DNA of 7,287 nucleotides from NCBI GenBank assembly GCA_946186175.1, contig CAMHMG010000152.1:1-7287 (forward strand). Direction: 5' to 3'. Shown here piece after piece: positions 1 through 6,288 of this stretch. Position 1 is the stretch's first letter. Each line of letters begins with the position of its first letter. Position numbers and translations under genes: made by a program. The notes beneath the pieces were generated by a model. That model searched no databases. It was not told the origin of the DNA and saw nothing but the letters and a program-made list of their open reading frames with translations. The stretch is from an uncultured Clostridia bacterium. GTDB lineage: Bacteria > Bacillota > Clostridia > Lachnospirales > Lachnospiraceae.

Positions 1-1069
1 TCGTGTAATTCCGATTGATCTGTTTTCATTATCGGATAGGATTGGCAATTTTGTATTTCAGTTTCCGTCATTAAATATAAGTACGTCTTATAAAACAGAC
101 AAGACAGAGACTACCCTTACATATCAAGTAACATTTAATGAAGAATGTGAAAAAGACGAAGAGTTTATCTTGATATCGGAAGGTGAATCAGATGGGTCTA
201 TTGTAGCATTTGGTACAAAAACTTTTGATTGGAAAGGCTGTAATGAGACATTTATAGTTGGAGATGCCTCGCGTATTTGTAAGACTACAGTGATTGATGT
301 GAACCGACAGCTAATTATCTCAAGACGGAAAACAAGTTTTTTAAGACAAATATCAACGATATTAGAAGTGGGTTCACAGTATGGGGAACAACGTGAAATA
401 TATGATGAAAATGGTTATATTGTAGCTGCTTTTGAACCAACTTGGGCAGAGGATATTCGTGTAGGACCTCCGGTCTATCGAATGCGTGATGATTTTATTA
501 AGGGACGTCAATATGACAGACGAGTTGAGGAGTTGTATGAAAGAGCAGAATTTAGGCAGTATGGAAGAAAGGTCCGGCCGGAAACGACAGTGAAAGATCT
601 GATTGCACTAATGAACCGTGTAAGCATTGGAAAAGTATATTTATGGGATCCATATTTGACGGTTGAAGATCTTCTTCATACGTGGTACTTTACAACGAGT
701 AAGAATGTACAGCTTTATGCAATTACTTCCGGGGAAATTGCAAAGAAGAGTAATATGAATGTACAAGAATGGATGAAGCAGCAGTGCCAAATTATCGAAA
801 AACGCAGTAATCATTACGGAATACATGCTGAGTTTAGATGTCAATGGGCAGAATATGGATACAACTTTCATGATCGATTTCTTATGAATCTACACAAAGG
901 ATATGGAAGACCACAGGTGTGGTCTCTGGGGACATCGGTTAACAGTCTTGGAGCGAAACACCATGTTATACAAAGCGTAGAACATCCCCAGATGCTTGTG
1001 GATGCGTTTGAGGAACTTTGGAACCAATTAAGTGCTCCGGAATGTCTTGTATGGAAGAAGGGGATGTAA
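1..1069 (+). CDS. PLD-like domain protein, C-terminal part (possibly VPA1262-like); 5' end outside window
   Basis: The frame is open from base 2 to the TAA at 1067-1069, about 355 codons, with no convincing start or ribosome binding site inside, so the gene begins upstream of the window. A TTG at 170 exists but open, protein-like sequence continues before it. Counting from the first visible codon, the C-terminal 150 residues look like a phospholipase-D/nuclease-like domain: a strand ending in WDPYL (Asp about 216), FHDRF (His about 290), then a WSLGTSVNSLG segment (Thr about 311) followed by AKHHVIQ. HDRF plus a GxSxxxLG stretch is the arrangement seen in PLD-like domains of accessory and defence proteins, with HxD in place of the classical HKD; only one such motif is visible. 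The C-terminus resembles what I recall of VPA1262-family proteins, a tentative match. The roughly 200 residues before the domain are not recognised. The stop overlaps the next ATG, indicating coupled translation. A nuclease or phosphodiesterase role is inference. Confidence 0.72.
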   Translation, partial: RVIPIDLFSLSDRIGNFVFQFPSLNISTSYKTDKTETTLTYQVTFNEECEKDEEFILISEGESDGSIVAFGTKTFDWKGCNETFIVGDASRICKTTVIDVNRQLIISRRKTSFLRQISTILEVGSQYGEQREIYDENGYIVAAFEPTWAEDIRVGPPVYRMRDDFIKGRQYDRRVEELYERAEFRQYGRKVRPETTVKDLIALMNRVSIGKVYLWDPYLTVEDLLHTWYFTTSKNVQLYAITSGEIAKKSNMNVQEWMKQQCQIIEKRSNHYGIHAEFRCQWAEYGYNFHDRFLMNLHKGYGRPQVWSLGTSVNSLGAKHHVIQSVEHPQMLVDAFEELWNQLSAPECLVWKKGM

Positions 1070-2187
1070 TGGAAGATAACATAAATAATATAGATGTTTG
1101 GGGAGTAATTGATACGCTGAGTTATTCATCGAAATTTGATGTAAATGCAGGCAGAGCCGATCGAGTTTTTTTTCAACATATGCAGGAAGGTCTGCAGAAT
1201 GGTGAATTAGATAAAATATATGAATTTATAGATGCGTATGAAAGAGGAAGAGGTTTAAATGCAGATTCTAATGTGCGTAATTTATTTAAGAAGGCATATA
1301 CTGAAGACGCCTTTCGTTTATGCAAGACGCTGGCTCAAAAAAACAATATATTTGAATACTGGCTATATGTTTCCTCTAATTGTGATACAGATATGATTGT
1401 TGCCTTTACAAAGATGGATGTACCATACCCGAAATTTTATTATGAATGTGCCAGGAGTTTGATTAGGAATGTAAATGAAGATGCACGATGCGAAGAGGGA
1501 ATTATTGTGGCAACTAAGAAAATCGCATCTATGGATTTGGAATTGTGGAAAAGATGGATCATAAAGAATGAAAGTAACACGAGATGGCAGAAAATCGTTT
1601 TTATTGTACTTTCGCAAGTTAGTACGGAAGCAATAGATACATATTTACAGAATATACATTTAGATATGGATATTCAGAAGGGAGCACAAGATGTTCTGGG
1701 GCAAGCATTTAGTAAATTACCGGAACAATCAAAGAAATATATCTTAAATAATATAACTGATACGATTTGGGATCAATGGAATCAACTAATTGATAATAAG
1801 AAAAAGAAATATGAAACATTGAATAAACTGTTATTCACGACATATTCCTATCTTATAGAATATTGTATTCAGGAAAAGTTTGAGAAAGAAGAAAATTGGA
1901 AAGAGACATTTTTGAAGCAAGCAGATATGTTGGAAAAAGATATGTATGAATGGTATGCTAAGCAGATACATTTGGAAAGTGTTTTCTTTTTAGATATAAC
2001 GAAAATATATTATCTGCTTAAAGCAGGACAAAGAAGTGGTTTTACTGATCGAAGCGAAGAACTAAGTAAATGTGTAAAAATGATATTGATGTTTGTTAAG
2101 CGATATGAATATTTTTGGAAAGACTGTACAATTCAAAAGGATGATTTCGTTAAGGAACTCAGTTACTTGATATCAACAGTTAGTTGA
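1069..2187 (+). CDS. Hypothetical helical protein, 372 aa, coupled to the PLD-like gene
   Basis: I do not recognise this family. The ATG at 1069 shares its A with the upstream TAA (TAATG) and has AAGGGG five to six bases upstream, so it is preferred over the in-frame TTG at 1018 and ATG at 1051, which lie inside the preceding gene. The product is 372 residues, rich in Lys, Glu, Ile, Tyr and Trp, without signal peptide or obvious membrane segment. Sequence texture is almost entirely alpha-helical, with amphipathic stretches and few glycines, suggesting a helical-repeat or scaffold protein rather than an enzyme; no nucleotide-binding or nuclease motif is visible. The strict overlap with the PLD-like gene argues that the two proteins are made in fixed ratio and act together. 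The TGA at 2185-2187 overlaps yet another ATG. In an accessory operon this could be a sensor or partner subunit, but that is inference from context only. Confidence 0.8.
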   Translation: MEDNINNIDVWGVIDTLSYSSKFDVNAGRADRVFFQHMQEGLQNGELDKIYEFIDAYERGRGLNADSNVRNLFKKAYTEDAFRLCKTLAQKNNIFEYWLYVSSNCDTDMIVAFTKMDVPYPKFYYECARSLIRNVNEDARCEEGIIVATKKIASMDLELWKRWIIKNESNTRWQKIVFIVLSQVSTEAIDTYLQNIHLDMDIQKGAQDVLGQAFSKLPEQSKKYILNNITDTIWDQWNQLIDNKKKKYETLNKLLFTTYSYLIEYCIQEKFEKEENWKETFLKQADMLEKDMYEWYAKQIHLESVFFLDITKIYYLLKAGQRSGFTDRSEELSKCVKMILMFVKRYEYFWKDCTIQKDDFVKELSYLISTVS

Positions 2188-2261
2188 TGGACTTCTCCTA
2201 TGGAGATGGCAAGGGCAATATTGGAGTGATTAAGGCGCCGCAGGTATGTACTTATGCTTAG
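2187..2261 (+). pseudogene. Start of a third operon gene, broken after 24 codons
   Basis: The stop of the preceding gene overlaps an ATG (TGATG, ATG at 2187-2189), repeating the coupling seen one gene earlier. The frame reads MDFSYGDGKGNIGVIKAP and closes at TAG 2259-2261 after 24 codons. The Gly/Asp-rich opening and the hydrophobic VIKAP stretch resemble the beginning of a larger globular protein, not random readthrough. IKAP is also a common lead-in to a Walker A loop (IKAPTGSGKT type) in helicases and ATPases, but here it is followed by QVC instead, so any ATPase identity is speculation. The inverted repeat starting at 2237 begins within codon 17 (Ala, gcg), so the frame loses its protein-like character just as it enters the repeat. 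The alternative is a genuine 24-residue peptide or a chance ORF. Confidence 0.4.
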
Positions 2262-2296
2262 ATGTGATAAAGATTAGTCTGTACATTACCTGCGGC
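2237..2296. repeat. Imperfect inverted repeat / hairpin at the operon break point
   Basis: The left arm GCCGCAGGTATGTAC (2237-2251) is the reverse complement of the right arm GTACATTACCTGCGGC (2281-2296) except for one extra base in the right arm, giving 15 pairs with one bulge around a 29-base loop. The stem is clearly more GC-rich than its surroundings. It is not followed by a T-run, so it does not look like an intrinsic terminator. Its location at the end of the broken third reading frame suggests the end of a mobile element, a recombination site, or a structured RNA; I cannot tell which. Confidence 0.65.
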
Positions 2297-2477
2297 TGAT
2301 GTTCTATGCATGAGTTATTATATGGCAAAGAAATTCTTTTTTCAACAATAATCGTTCGACGTTATTCGACAAGAGGAGTAAGGTTTGGGGTTCGCCCTAA
2401 GGAGGTGCCGGCAGAATTTGGAGGATAAAATAAATGAGCTGGCAGTAGAGAAGAGCTAAGCTTCCTGGAATATTGAC

Positions 2478-2506
2478 TTGAAGATAAAATCTGATAAATG
2501 TATAAT
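2478..2506 (+). promoter_or_regulatory. Probable sigma-A promoter of the NlpC/P60 operon
   Basis: A perfect -10 box TATAAT (2501-2506) is preceded at 17 bases by TTGAAG (2478-2483). A better-looking TTGACT at 2473-2478 is 22 bases from the -10 and too far away. The expected start of transcription is about 2513, leaving a leader of about 50 bases to the chosen ATG at 2564. Location after a non-coding stretch and before a closely spaced gene run supports it. Confidence 0.6.
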
Positions 2507-2510
2507 TGGG

Positions 2511-2544
2511 TTACTAAACAACCAAAAGCAGCTTGACTTAGTAA
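2511..2544 (+). promoter_or_regulatory. Short inverted repeat in the operon leader
   Basis: TTACTAA (2511-2517) and TTAGTAA (2538-2544) are perfect inverted 7-mers separated by 20 bases. They lie just after the predicted transcription start and before the ribosome binding region of the NlpC/P60 gene. They could form a weak leader hairpin or be a dimeric repressor site. The arms are AT-rich and short, so chance is possible. Confidence 0.3.
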
Positions 2545-2563
2545 TATGAAAGAAGATGAAATT

Positions 2564-3778
2564 ATGAGTAATAGTAAGAATAAAAGCATTAAAATAATCA
2601 TAAATATTATGTTAACAGTATGCACAGCTTGCATGGTGAGTATGATATTGTTTTATGATGTTAGCGCTAAGGATTCATTTAAAAAACAAATAGTTATGGG
2701 AGTTATGTCAACTGTTGTTGAGGATAAGGTTGTTGTCACATGGGAGGGCATTATAGGAGCAACAGGCTATGATGTCTATGAGTGGAGCAGTGACTTGTAC
2801 AGTTTAGACAAGACAACAGGAGAAGTAACAGATGTTAGAGGAACATCTGCAGTTGATACGAATGTGTCAGAGCCACAGCTTGCAGGTACAACTAAGACAT
2901 GCAGAATAGTTCTTAGTAACAGGAAACCGGGAACAGAGTATCATTATTATGTTGTGGCATACAGGACTGAGAAAGGCATTAGCCCAATATATGGCAGAAA
3001 ATCAGAAGAGAGTGTTGTTACTGTACCATTTAAGGGGAAATCTACTATCAAGAATTTCCTTCGTATAGCGTTGGCTCCTGTAGGCAATACCATGTATGTA
3101 TGGGGTGGCGGCTGGAACAAGGCGGATACGGCAGCGGGAAAAGAGGCTAAGTCTATTGGGCTTTCTTCATCATGGAGAAGCTTTGCAATGGATAAAAAGT
3201 CTAATTATAACTATCGCAATTACCGTTATCTTATTCACAAAGGTCTGGATTGTTCCGGATACGTTGGCTGGTGTGTATATAATGTTAATAATACTGCAAA
3301 CGGAAAAAAAGGCTATGTATACAGCGCCTCCAAACAGGCAAAAAAATTTGCCAAAATGGGTTTTGGGAGTTATAGAAAATCAAAGGATGTAACAGATTAT
3401 AAGCCGGGTGACATTATGAGCTCCTCATGCTCATGCTGCGGTCATGTGTGGATTGTTATTGGACAGTGTGACGATGGAAGTGTGGTTATAGCTCATGCAT
3501 CTCCACCGGGAGTTGTACTTTCGGGAACGGTTACTCCAAAGGGGAAGAAGAACAGCGAGGCGGTTAAGCTTGCAAGAAAATATATGAAGAAATACTATTA
3601 TGCCTGGTATAAAAAATATCCTGATGTCTGCAAAGGCAGTTCATATCTTTCACATTACGGTCAGATGAGATGGGATACAGAGGGAGAGAATTGTGTGCTC
3701 TCGGATCCGGACGGATATGAGGAAATGAGTGCAGAAGAGGTACTTAAAGATCTTTTTGGAGAAACACTTGAGAAATGA
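2564..3778 (+). CDS. Secreted NlpC/P60-type cell-wall hydrolase with FN3-like domain
   Basis: This 404-residue protein starts at ATG 2564. The in-frame ATG at 2546 would add an acidic MKEDEI in front of the basic signal-peptide end and has no ribosome binding site, whereas AGAAG lies eight bases before 2564. Residues 1-35 form a signal peptide: basic N-terminus, hydrophobic core, VSA cleavage motif. Residues about 44-155 look like a fibronectin type III domain (VVVTWEGIIGATGYDVY, YHYYVVAYR). The C-terminal half is an NlpC/P60 peptidase domain with catalytic Cys230 in LDCSGYVGW, His294 in GHVWIVIG and a polar third position at His311 in IAHASP. Family members cut peptide bonds in peptidoglycan stems, so action at the wall after export is expected; the exact bond is unknown. 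A cluster of three Cys (CSCCGH, residues 289-295) sits directly before the catalytic His, which is unusual for an exported enzyme. It leads a likely four-gene operon. Confidence 0.88.
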   Translation: MSNSKNKSIKIIINIMLTVCTACMVSMILFYDVSAKDSFKKQIVMGVMSTVVEDKVVVTWEGIIGATGYDVYEWSSDLYSLDKTTGEVTDVRGTSAVDTNVSEPQLAGTTKTCRIVLSNRKPGTEYHYYVVAYRTEKGISPIYGRKSEESVVTVPFKGKSTIKNFLRIALAPVGNTMYVWGGGWNKADTAAGKEAKSIGLSSSWRSFAMDKKSNYNYRNYRYLIHKGLDCSGYVGWCVYNVNNTANGKKGYVYSASKQAKKFAKMGFGSYRKSKDVTDYKPGDIMSSSCSCCGHVWIVIGQCDDGSVVIAHASPPGVVLSGTVTPKGKKNSEAVKLARKYMKKYYYAWYKKYPDVCKGSSYLSHYGQMRWDTEGENCVLSDPDGYEEMSAEEVLKDLFGETLEK

Positions 3779-3806
3779 AACTTTATTTGAAAAGGAGTGA
3801 ATGCCT

Positions 3807-4154
3807 ATGAAATATCTTAAATTATTGAATCTGATACCGTTGATTGTGTTTTTTGCAGTAGATAGATTGTTTGACTCGCTTGTTAATCCAATACCGATAA
3901 TAATTATTATCGCATTGGGAGTGATGAATACAGTTTTATCAAAGAATATGAAAGAATATCTCATTTCATCAGTTATATTGGTTGTTTTAAGTGTGATAGG
4001 GATGATATTTGAAGCATATTATTATTACTATTTTGTTAATCCGGATCCTGAGGCACCAATTTATGCTACAGCTCTTGTAATAATATATGCAATATTTGCA
4101 TTAGTGGCTGCAGGTATAGGAACAGCCATAATGGCTTTCAAGAAAAAATGGTGA
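3807..4154 (+). CDS. Small membrane protein, four predicted transmembrane helices
   Basis: No family recognised. The 115-residue product is very hydrophobic, with helices at about 4-23, 27-44 (including an IIIII run), 51-75 (ending in a five-Tyr run) and 84-109, and a basic FKKKW end. AGGAG at 3793-3797 is nine bases from ATG 3807 but only three from the in-frame ATG at 3801, so 3807 is preferred; the difference is two residues. It lies 28 bases after the NlpC/P60 gene, and its TGA (4152-4154) overlaps the ribosome binding site of the protease gene, so co-transcription is likely. It could be a membrane anchor, small transporter-like or immunity-like protein associated with its neighbours, but the sequence does not decide this. 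Confidence 0.82.
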   Translation: MKYLKLLNLIPLIVFFAVDRLFDSLVNPIPIIIIIALGVMNTVLSKNMKEYLISSVILVVLSVIGMIFEAYYYYYFVNPDPEAPIYATALVIIYAIFALVAAGIGTAIMAFKKKW

Positions 4155-4164
4155 GGATTTTATA

Positions 4165-5964
4165 ATGGATCGGAGAAAGATTAGTACGGATCTTTTTATG
4201 GCTATTAATATTCCAGAGAGCGTGCGGGAGAATACGCTTGATCTGAATGTGGGATTTGACGACTATTTTGATGAGTGGGAGGTTATCATAAGATATACAG
4301 GTTCATTGGACAACATACGTGAAGAACTTAATATAAGTATAGAGGAACTGCTTGGGGGATATGCGATTGCGCGTATTCCTCAGTTTCTTATTCCGGTTCT
4401 TTCGGAATATCCTGAGATAGATTATATTGAAAAGCCTAAAGCATTGTTAATAAATTCAATGAATGGGGTTGATGCTTCCTGTGTCTCCAGAGTAAGACTT
4501 CCTGATTATAATCTTACGGGACGCGGTACATTGGTTGCGTGTCTTGATTCGGGTGTGGATATTTATCATCCTGATTTTCAAAATGATAATGATACAACAA
4601 GAATTGAAAGAATATGGGATCAGACTGTATTTGGTAATCCTCCGTCTGGATTTCAAACAGGCAGTCTGTATACGGCAGAGGATATTAATAATGCAATATC
4701 TGCTGAATTACAGCGTATCAGTATTAGATCGGGTGGCATTGATGGAAGAGAGTTGAGAGATTCTACAGTATTTGGTGGAAGAGATATAGTACCGGTGTTT
4801 GACAGCACCGGGCATGGGACGGCAGTATTGGGGATAATTGCCGGTAACGGAAGGGCATCAGGAGGGCGTAACGCAGGAATGGCACCAGAGGCAGGAATAG
4901 TTGTTGTAAAGCTTGGTAATCCTGATGACAGGGGATTTCCAAGAACCACACAGCTTATGTTAGCAGTTGACTACTCGATAAGATATGCGATCTCTGTCGG
5001 AAAGCCTATAGCTATTAATATCAGTTTTGGCAATAATTATGGGGCACATAACGGAGAAAGCATTTTGGAGAGGTACTTGGATGAGGTGGCAAATCAGTAC
5101 AGAACATCTATTATTGTGGGAGTTGGAAATGAGGGTATAACTTCACGACATGCATCGGGAAGATTAAGAATGGGAAGTACTGAGATTATTGAGATAATCG
5201 CAGGTGATTATCTGAGATCATTTAATCTACAGATATGGAAAAATTATCAGGATGATTTTGATGTGATTGTAGAGACGCCTTTTGGAAGAGAGATAGGACC
5301 ATTTTCTGATCTGGCGAGTGTGCTGACATATACATCTATGGACAATGTTGTGGCGGCTTATTATGGTATGCCTACTCCGTATAATCCGAAACAGGAGATA
5401 TATATATCATTTAGCTCGGATAGAGATTATGTCACTCCGGGGATATGGAGAATTTATCTAAGGTCAAAAAGAATTGTATCGGGTGAATATGATATGTGGC
5501 TTCCTGTGGCGGGCAGTACATCCGCAGAGGTATCATTTACAAGACCTGATATATATAACACAATAACTATTCCGTCATCAGGGCGGTATGTGATATCCGT
5601 GACGGCTTATGATTCCCGTAATGACACACATGCAGCATTTTCAGGTAGAGGGGTTGATTTGGTGAATGGTGGGGTGTCATATACGGAAAAGCCGGATATA
5701 TCTGCGCCCGGAGTGTCTATTAACAGTACAAGTGTTGGCGGTGGTTACGGAGACTTTACGGGAACATCCTTTGCGGCGCCATTTGTAACCGGAGCAGCGT
5801 CACTTCTTATGCAGTATGGAATCGTGGATGGCAATGACCGCTACATTTATGGAGAAAAATTAAGGGCAATGCTTATTCGGGGTGCGCGACCGCTTACGTC
5901 ACAGCAGTTCTTCCCGTCTCCGTTGATTGGATGGGGTGCGCTTTGTGTATCTGATAGTATTTAA
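4165..5964 (+). CDS. Subtilisin-like S8 family serine protease, Csp-like architecture
   Basis: This 599-residue peptidase has a complete S8 triad: Asp128 in ACLDSGVD, His217 in DSTGHGTAVLG and Ser535 in GTSFAAPFVTGAA, with oxyanion Asn322 in GVGNEG. Residues 1-95 look like a prodomain (beta-rich, ending near YPEIDYIEKPKALLIN), followed by the start of the mature catalytic domain. Between Asn322 and Ser535 lies a beta-rich insert of about 150 residues (roughly 340-500; FNLQIW, DFDVIVETPFG, GIWRIYL, YDMWLP) matching the jelly-roll insert of clostridial Csp-type proteases such as CspB. The domain closes with SPLIGWGALCV. There is no signal peptide; the N-terminus is MDRRKISTDLF. Cytoplasmic action or non-classical release is therefore inferred. 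GAGG at 4153-4156 is eight bases before the ATG. The triad is intact, so activity with autoprocessing is expected. The substrate is unknown; the adjacent secreted hydrolase is one candidate. Csp proteins of spore formers activate SleC on germination, but no spore gene is visible here. Confidence 0.93.
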   Translation: MDRRKISTDLFMAINIPESVRENTLDLNVGFDDYFDEWEVIIRYTGSLDNIREELNISIEELLGGYAIARIPQFLIPVLSEYPEIDYIEKPKALLINSMNGVDASCVSRVRLPDYNLTGRGTLVACLDSGVDIYHPDFQNDNDTTRIERIWDQTVFGNPPSGFQTGSLYTAEDINNAISAELQRISIRSGGIDGRELRDSTVFGGRDIVPVFDSTGHGTAVLGIIAGNGRASGGRNAGMAPEAGIVVVKLGNPDDRGFPRTTQLMLAVDYSIRYAISVGKPIAINISFGNNYGAHNGESILERYLDEVANQYRTSIIVGVGNEGITSRHASGRLRMGSTEIIEIIAGDYLRSFNLQIWKNYQDDFDVIVETPFGREIGPFSDLASVLTYTSMDNVVAAYYGMPTPYNPKQEIYISFSSDRDYVTPGIWRIYLRSKRIVSGEYDMWLPVAGSTSAEVSFTRPDIYNTITIPSSGRYVISVTAYDSRNDTHAAFSGRGVDLVNGGVSYTEKPDISAPGVSINSTSVGGGYGDFTGTSFAAPFVTGAASLLMQYGIVDGNDRYIYGEKLRAMLIRGARPLTSQQFFPSPLIGWGALCVSDSI

Positions 5965-5980
5965 GTGCGGTTTGTGTGAA

Positions 5981-6157
5981 ATGTATTTGAATAAGAAAGA
6001 GGTATATGAGAAAAACCAGAATAAAGTAATTACAAAGAAAAGTATCGAAGAATATTTTAAAAACTTGAATCTTCCTTCATTTACTGTTGACAGTTTGAAT
6101 ATTCCGACTGTGACAGAGTTCCCGGCTGAGTGGGTTAATGAATGTGTGAAAAAGTGA
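5981..6157 (+). CDS. Small hypothetical protein, 58 aa, at the operon end
   Basis: The start is uncertain. ATG 5981 is the first ATG after the protease stop and gives 58 residues. A TTG at 5972 and a TTG at 5927, inside the protease gene, are less likely. No strong ribosome binding site precedes 5981, so translation may depend on coupling to the protease gene 16 bases upstream. The first half is Lys-rich and helical (KKSIEEYFKNLNL). The second half contains two similar segments, LPSFTVDSLN and IPTVTEFPAEW, ending WVNECVKK. No signal peptide or membrane segment is present. The sequence looks protein-like and is probably real. A substrate, inhibitor or adaptor for the protease would fit the position, but that is inference only. 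Confidence 0.55.
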   Translation: MYLNKKEVYEKNQNKVITKKSIEEYFKNLNLPSFTVDSLNIPTVTEFPAEWVNECVKK

Positions 6158-6207
6158 GCAGTTTATTAAAAGGGTGTAGAGAATTATTTATAAATGTTAT
6201 TGATTGT

Positions 6208-6237
6208 TTGAAAATATAATTGTACAATTCTTATATT
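6208..6237 (+). promoter_or_regulatory. Probable flavodoxin promoter with palindromic operator candidate
   Basis: TTGAAA (6208-6213) and TATATT (6232-6237) are spaced by 18 bases and fit a sigma-A promoter with a start near 6244. The spacer holds AATTGTACAATT (6218-6229), a perfect 12-bp palindrome. A dimeric repressor bound there would block the polymerase. A second small dyad, ATGCA-TTG-TGCAT (6245-6257), lies at the expected transcription start. No known box (Fur, PerR) is matched exactly. Confidence 0.5.
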
Positions 6238-6288
6238 AATCAGAATGCATTGTGCATGTTATCTACAAAGTGAAAGGATGAATACAAT

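Larger units (their letters stand above)
2262..2545. other. Non-coding junction with possible gene remnants
   Basis: About 280 bases without a supportable gene. It holds the right arm of the inverted repeat, a pair of TTCGAC direct repeats at about 2354-2369, and a slightly GC-richer patch around 2388-2460. In that patch one frame gives a charged, helical-looking peptide (RRCRQNLEDKINELAVEKS, then stop) without a start or ribosome binding site. A second frame also reads protein-like. This could be the decayed tail of a lost gene or an insertion element, but no family is recognisable. The minus-strand reading across this region is a low-complexity Leu/Ile/Ser string that looks like a shadow. 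Confidence 0.4.

Noticed and set aside
2237..2296. Hairpin as intrinsic terminator of the left operon
   Set aside because: The stem is strong but has a 29-base loop and no T-run after it; the T6 at about 2335 is about 40 bases downstream and has only a weak AT stem.
2354..2369. Paired TTCGAC motifs as a recombinase or dif-like site
   Set aside because: The two copies are direct and short, do not form the arms of a recognisable XerCD or serine-recombinase core, and no recombinase gene is nearby.
2473..2506. TTGACT as -35 box for the TATAAT at 2501
   Set aside because: The spacer would be 22 bases; TTGAAG at 2478 with a 17-base spacer fits better.
2362..2634. Minus-strand 90-codon reading frame rich in Leu, Ile and Ser
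   Set aside because: Low-complexity composition, no ribosome binding site, and it overlaps the promoter and signal-peptide region of a well supported + strand gene; most likely a shadow.
3096..3392. 98-codon + strand frame within the NlpC/P60 gene
   Set aside because: Out of frame with the recognised peptidase domain and without a ribosome binding site or protein-like pattern.
4653..4951. Two overlapping minus-strand frames inside the protease gene
   Set aside because: They lie wholly within the S8 catalytic domain around the His motif and show no family features; antisense shadows.
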